Source: Cellvibrionaceae bacterium
GTDB lineage: Bacteria > Pseudomonadota > Gammaproteobacteria > Pseudomonadales > Cellvibrionaceae
Direction: 5' to 3'
NCBI GenBank assembly: GCA_025800435.1
Contig: JAOXRV010000640.1
Span: 1-6,816, forward strand
Length of the DNA: 6,816 nt
Shown here: positions 5,463 through 6,816 of the stretch, one piece after another
Numbering within the stretch: the first letter of the stretch is position 1
Layout: every line of letters starts with the position of its first letter
The notes under the pieces: generated by a model
The model's database searches: none
Told to the model about the DNA's origin: nothing
The model's input: only the letters and a program-made list of their open reading frames with translations
Position numbers and translations under genes: made by a program

Positions 5463-6402
5463 TTTGCCCTGGGCCCTGGCCGCCGGCCTGTTTTCCTGGG
5501 TGGTGTTAACCCTGTTGTTAAGCTGGCTATTGGCCGTTTGCTACCCCTTGCTGCGCCGGCTATTGGCGCCGCTGCCCGCTGGTCTGCGCAGCAATGGCAA
5601 TTTGATCTACAGCGTGTTGCCCAGCGTATTGGCGCTGGCAGTTATCGCAGCCTATGCCCAAGTGGGCCTGGGCAGCACCTGGCTTAGCTACCACTGCCAT
5701 CAAGGCGTGTGTGGCACCCACGCCCCGCATATGCCACTGGCCAGTGCCCAGGGTTATTTGGCAGTTGGCCTGGGGCTATTGGCATTTGCACTGGTGGCAC
5801 TTGGCGGTTTTTGGCAGTTGCGCTTGAGCCGCAACTACTTAAAGACCATGCGTAGCTTTTCCGACCCTGGGATAAAACCCAATTACCGGCTGGTGCAAAC
5901 CGATAACCGCCTGGCTTGGTGCGCCGGTTTTTTGCGCCCGCAAATTTACCTCTCCAGTGGCCTACAGGCAGAGCTTAGCCCGTCTGAATTGGAGGCGGTA
6001 TTGGCCCACGAGCAGGCCCACGCCCTGCAGTACGATAATCTGCGCAAATTAATTTTGCGCTGGGCCAGCAAACCCTGGCCCAACGGCCAGGCTGAGCGTT
6101 TACAGCAAGATTTTAACAGCGCTCTGGAAACTCGCTGTGACCTAGTAGCCGCCCATTTACATGGCGATAGCACCCGCTATCTGCTGCAGACTTACTGCGC
6201 CGACAGCCACTGTGCCGACGCTCAAGCCCAGCAGGATAGGGCTGCCCAATTGCAGCGTGAGCAGCAATTGGCCAAGGCCAGTACCGGCCAGCTTTGGTGG
6301 TGGCGCCTACAATTTGTGATGGGCTTTGGCGTTTTGGCAGCGCTGCTGCTACTGGCCACGCTGTCTTTGGGCCACCCTTTACTTGAGTGGCTATCGCGTT
6401 AA
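5455..6402 (+). CDS. M56-family (BlaR1/MecR1-like) membrane metallopeptidase without penicillin-sensor domain
   Basis: This 315-residue inner-membrane zinc protease probably acts on the adjacent BlaI-type repressor. Hydrophobic segments lie at about 7-30, 50-70, 97-119 and 285-305. The cytoplasmic catalytic domain sits between the third and fourth: HEQAH at 185-189 supplies the zinc ligands and catalytic Glu, and ETRCD at 225-229 supplies the third ligand. True BlaR1 carries a roughly 250-residue extracellular penicillin-binding domain after the last helix; here only about ten residues follow, so beta-lactam sensing is not supported. The loop between the second and third helices contains HCHQGVCGTHAPHM (80-93), dense in possible metal ligands. 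The ATG overlaps the repressor's stop by eight bases (ATGACTGA) with GGAG just upstream, indicating translational coupling. Confidence 0.9.
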   Translation: MTDLPWALAAGLFSWVVLTLLLSWLLAVCYPLLRRLLAPLPAGLRSNGNLIYSVLPSVLALAVIAAYAQVGLGSTWLSYHCHQGVCGTHAPHMPLASAQGYLAVGLGLLAFALVALGGFWQLRLSRNYLKTMRSFSDPGIKPNYRLVQTDNRLAWCAGFLRPQIYLSSGLQAELSPSELEAVLAHEQAHALQYDNLRKLILRWASKPWPNGQAERLQQDFNSALETRCDLVAAHLHGDSTRYLLQTYCADSHCADAQAQQDRAAQLQREQQLAKASTGQLWWWRLQFVMGFGVLAALLLLATLSLGHPLLEWLSR

Positions 6403-6448
6403 TCCCTGGTATAGTCCAGTTGTAAAATCGCTGTCATATTAATTTGCC

Positions 6449-6478
6449 ACACTCTCGGTTTAGTCAAAATGAGAGTGT
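6449..6478 (+). promoter_or_regulatory. Inverted repeat that could mask a ribosome binding site
   Basis: ACACTCTC (6449-6456) is exactly complementary to GAGAGTGT (6471-6478), with a 14-base loop. The right arm contains GAGAG, the apparent Shine-Dalgarno for ATG 6481. In RNA the stem would cover the ribosome site, but it is only 8 bp with a large loop and may be incidental. The remainder of 6403-6480 shows no clear promoter or terminator. Confidence 0.3.
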
Positions 6479-6480
6479 TG

Positions 6481-6816
6481 ATGTCCACGCCCCAAACACC
6501 TTTTTGGTTTGCCCAAGCCATTGCCAGCGATAACAGCCCCCCCAAGCAATTAGACCGAGATATAACGGTCGATGTGGCCATAGTGGGTGGCGGCTATACT
6601 GGGCTGTGGAGCGCAATTAAACTTAAACTGGAAAAGCCAGAGCTGGATATTGCATCGTCGAGGCGAAACTTTGCGGTAGCGGCGCCTCGGGTCGCAACGG
6701 TGGCTGTATGCTTACTTGGTCGAGCAAATACCCCTCACTTAAAAAACTTTTCGGCGACCAGGAGGCCAGGCGTTTAGTACTGGCCTCTGAGCAGGCGGTT
6801 TACGATATCCAGCAGT
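6481..6816 (+). pseudogene. FAD-dependent oxidoreductase (DAO/PuuB type), frameshifted and cut by the window end
   Basis: This is the N-terminal part of a DAO-superfamily flavoenzyme, the group that oxidises amines or amino acids (for example gamma-glutamylputrescine oxidase). The dinucleotide-binding fold is clear: VDVAIVGGGYTGLWSA at about residues 30-45 holds the GxGxxG loop. The frame from ATG 6481 then degenerates after LDI and stops at 6777. The frame one base earlier, from 6654, continues as IVEAKLCGSGASGRNGG, the expected second strand with ribose-binding Glu and the family's GASGRNGG motif. It then stays open to base 6816. A single missing base near 6652-6653 explains this, either as a real inactivating deletion or a sequencing error. 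ATG 6481 has GAGAG five bases upstream; ATG 6469 has no such site. The substrate cannot be told from this fragment. Confidence 0.8.

Noticed and set aside
5010..6402. Beta-lactam resistance regulators (blaI-blaR1)
   Set aside because: The peptidase has no penicillin-binding sensor domain and no beta-lactamase or PBP gene is present, so a resistance function is not supported.
6412..6445. Sigma-70 promoter for the oxidoreductase gene (TTGTAA, CATATT)
   Set aside because: The spacing between the two boxes is about 9 bp, far from the needed 16-18.
1..6816. CRISPR array, tRNA or rRNA genes
   Set aside because: No regularly spaced direct repeats, and no tRNA- or rRNA-like sequence, were seen on either strand.

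Overview
The window looks like a piece of chromosome from a Gram-negative bacterium, most likely a gammaproteobacterium, possibly marine. The evidence is a TonB-dependent outer-membrane receptor with a signal peptide and a C-terminal Phe, an IS3-family element, a PaiB-type flavoprotein and a Phd/YefM antitoxin. The lineage is inferred from protein style, not from a marker gene.

The left part (1 to about 2700) is an accessory patchwork. It starts with the 3' portion of an IS3-family insertion sequence on the minus strand. That copy is broken twice: a one-base insertion near 592-593 splits OrfB, and almost all of OrfA is missing. Next comes a PaiB-type FMN-binding protein (+), whose likely true start is GTG 1091 rather than the far upstream ATG; a 20-bp near-perfect palindrome lies in front of it. 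A 16-bp perfect hairpin separates it from a convergent AT-rich orphan gene (minus strand, 1845-2216). Divergent from the orphan is a Phd/YefM-type antitoxin gene with an 11-bp inverted repeat upstream. The expected toxin is absent: the short following reading frame starts in AT-rich sequence and passes abruptly into GC-rich sequence, which looks like a recombination junction near 2700.

The right part (about 2700 to 6816) has uniform, GC-richer, chromosomal-looking sequence. Its core is a divergent regulatory module. A TonB-dependent receptor reads left. A BlaI/MecI-type repressor and an overlapping M56 (BlaR1-like) membrane metallopeptidase read right. The roughly 110-bp divergent intergenic region contains a dyad that could be the repressor's operator. 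The peptidase keeps its zinc site but has no penicillin-sensing domain; instead a short extracytoplasmic loop is rich in Cys, His and Met. The inferred model is a signal, perhaps a metal or a receptor-related stress, that activates the peptidase, removes the repressor and de-represses receptor and regulator genes.

The window ends inside a FAD-dependent oxidoreductase of the DAO/PuuB type, whose reading frame is broken by an apparent one-base deletion near 6652. No rRNA, tRNA or CRISPR array was seen.
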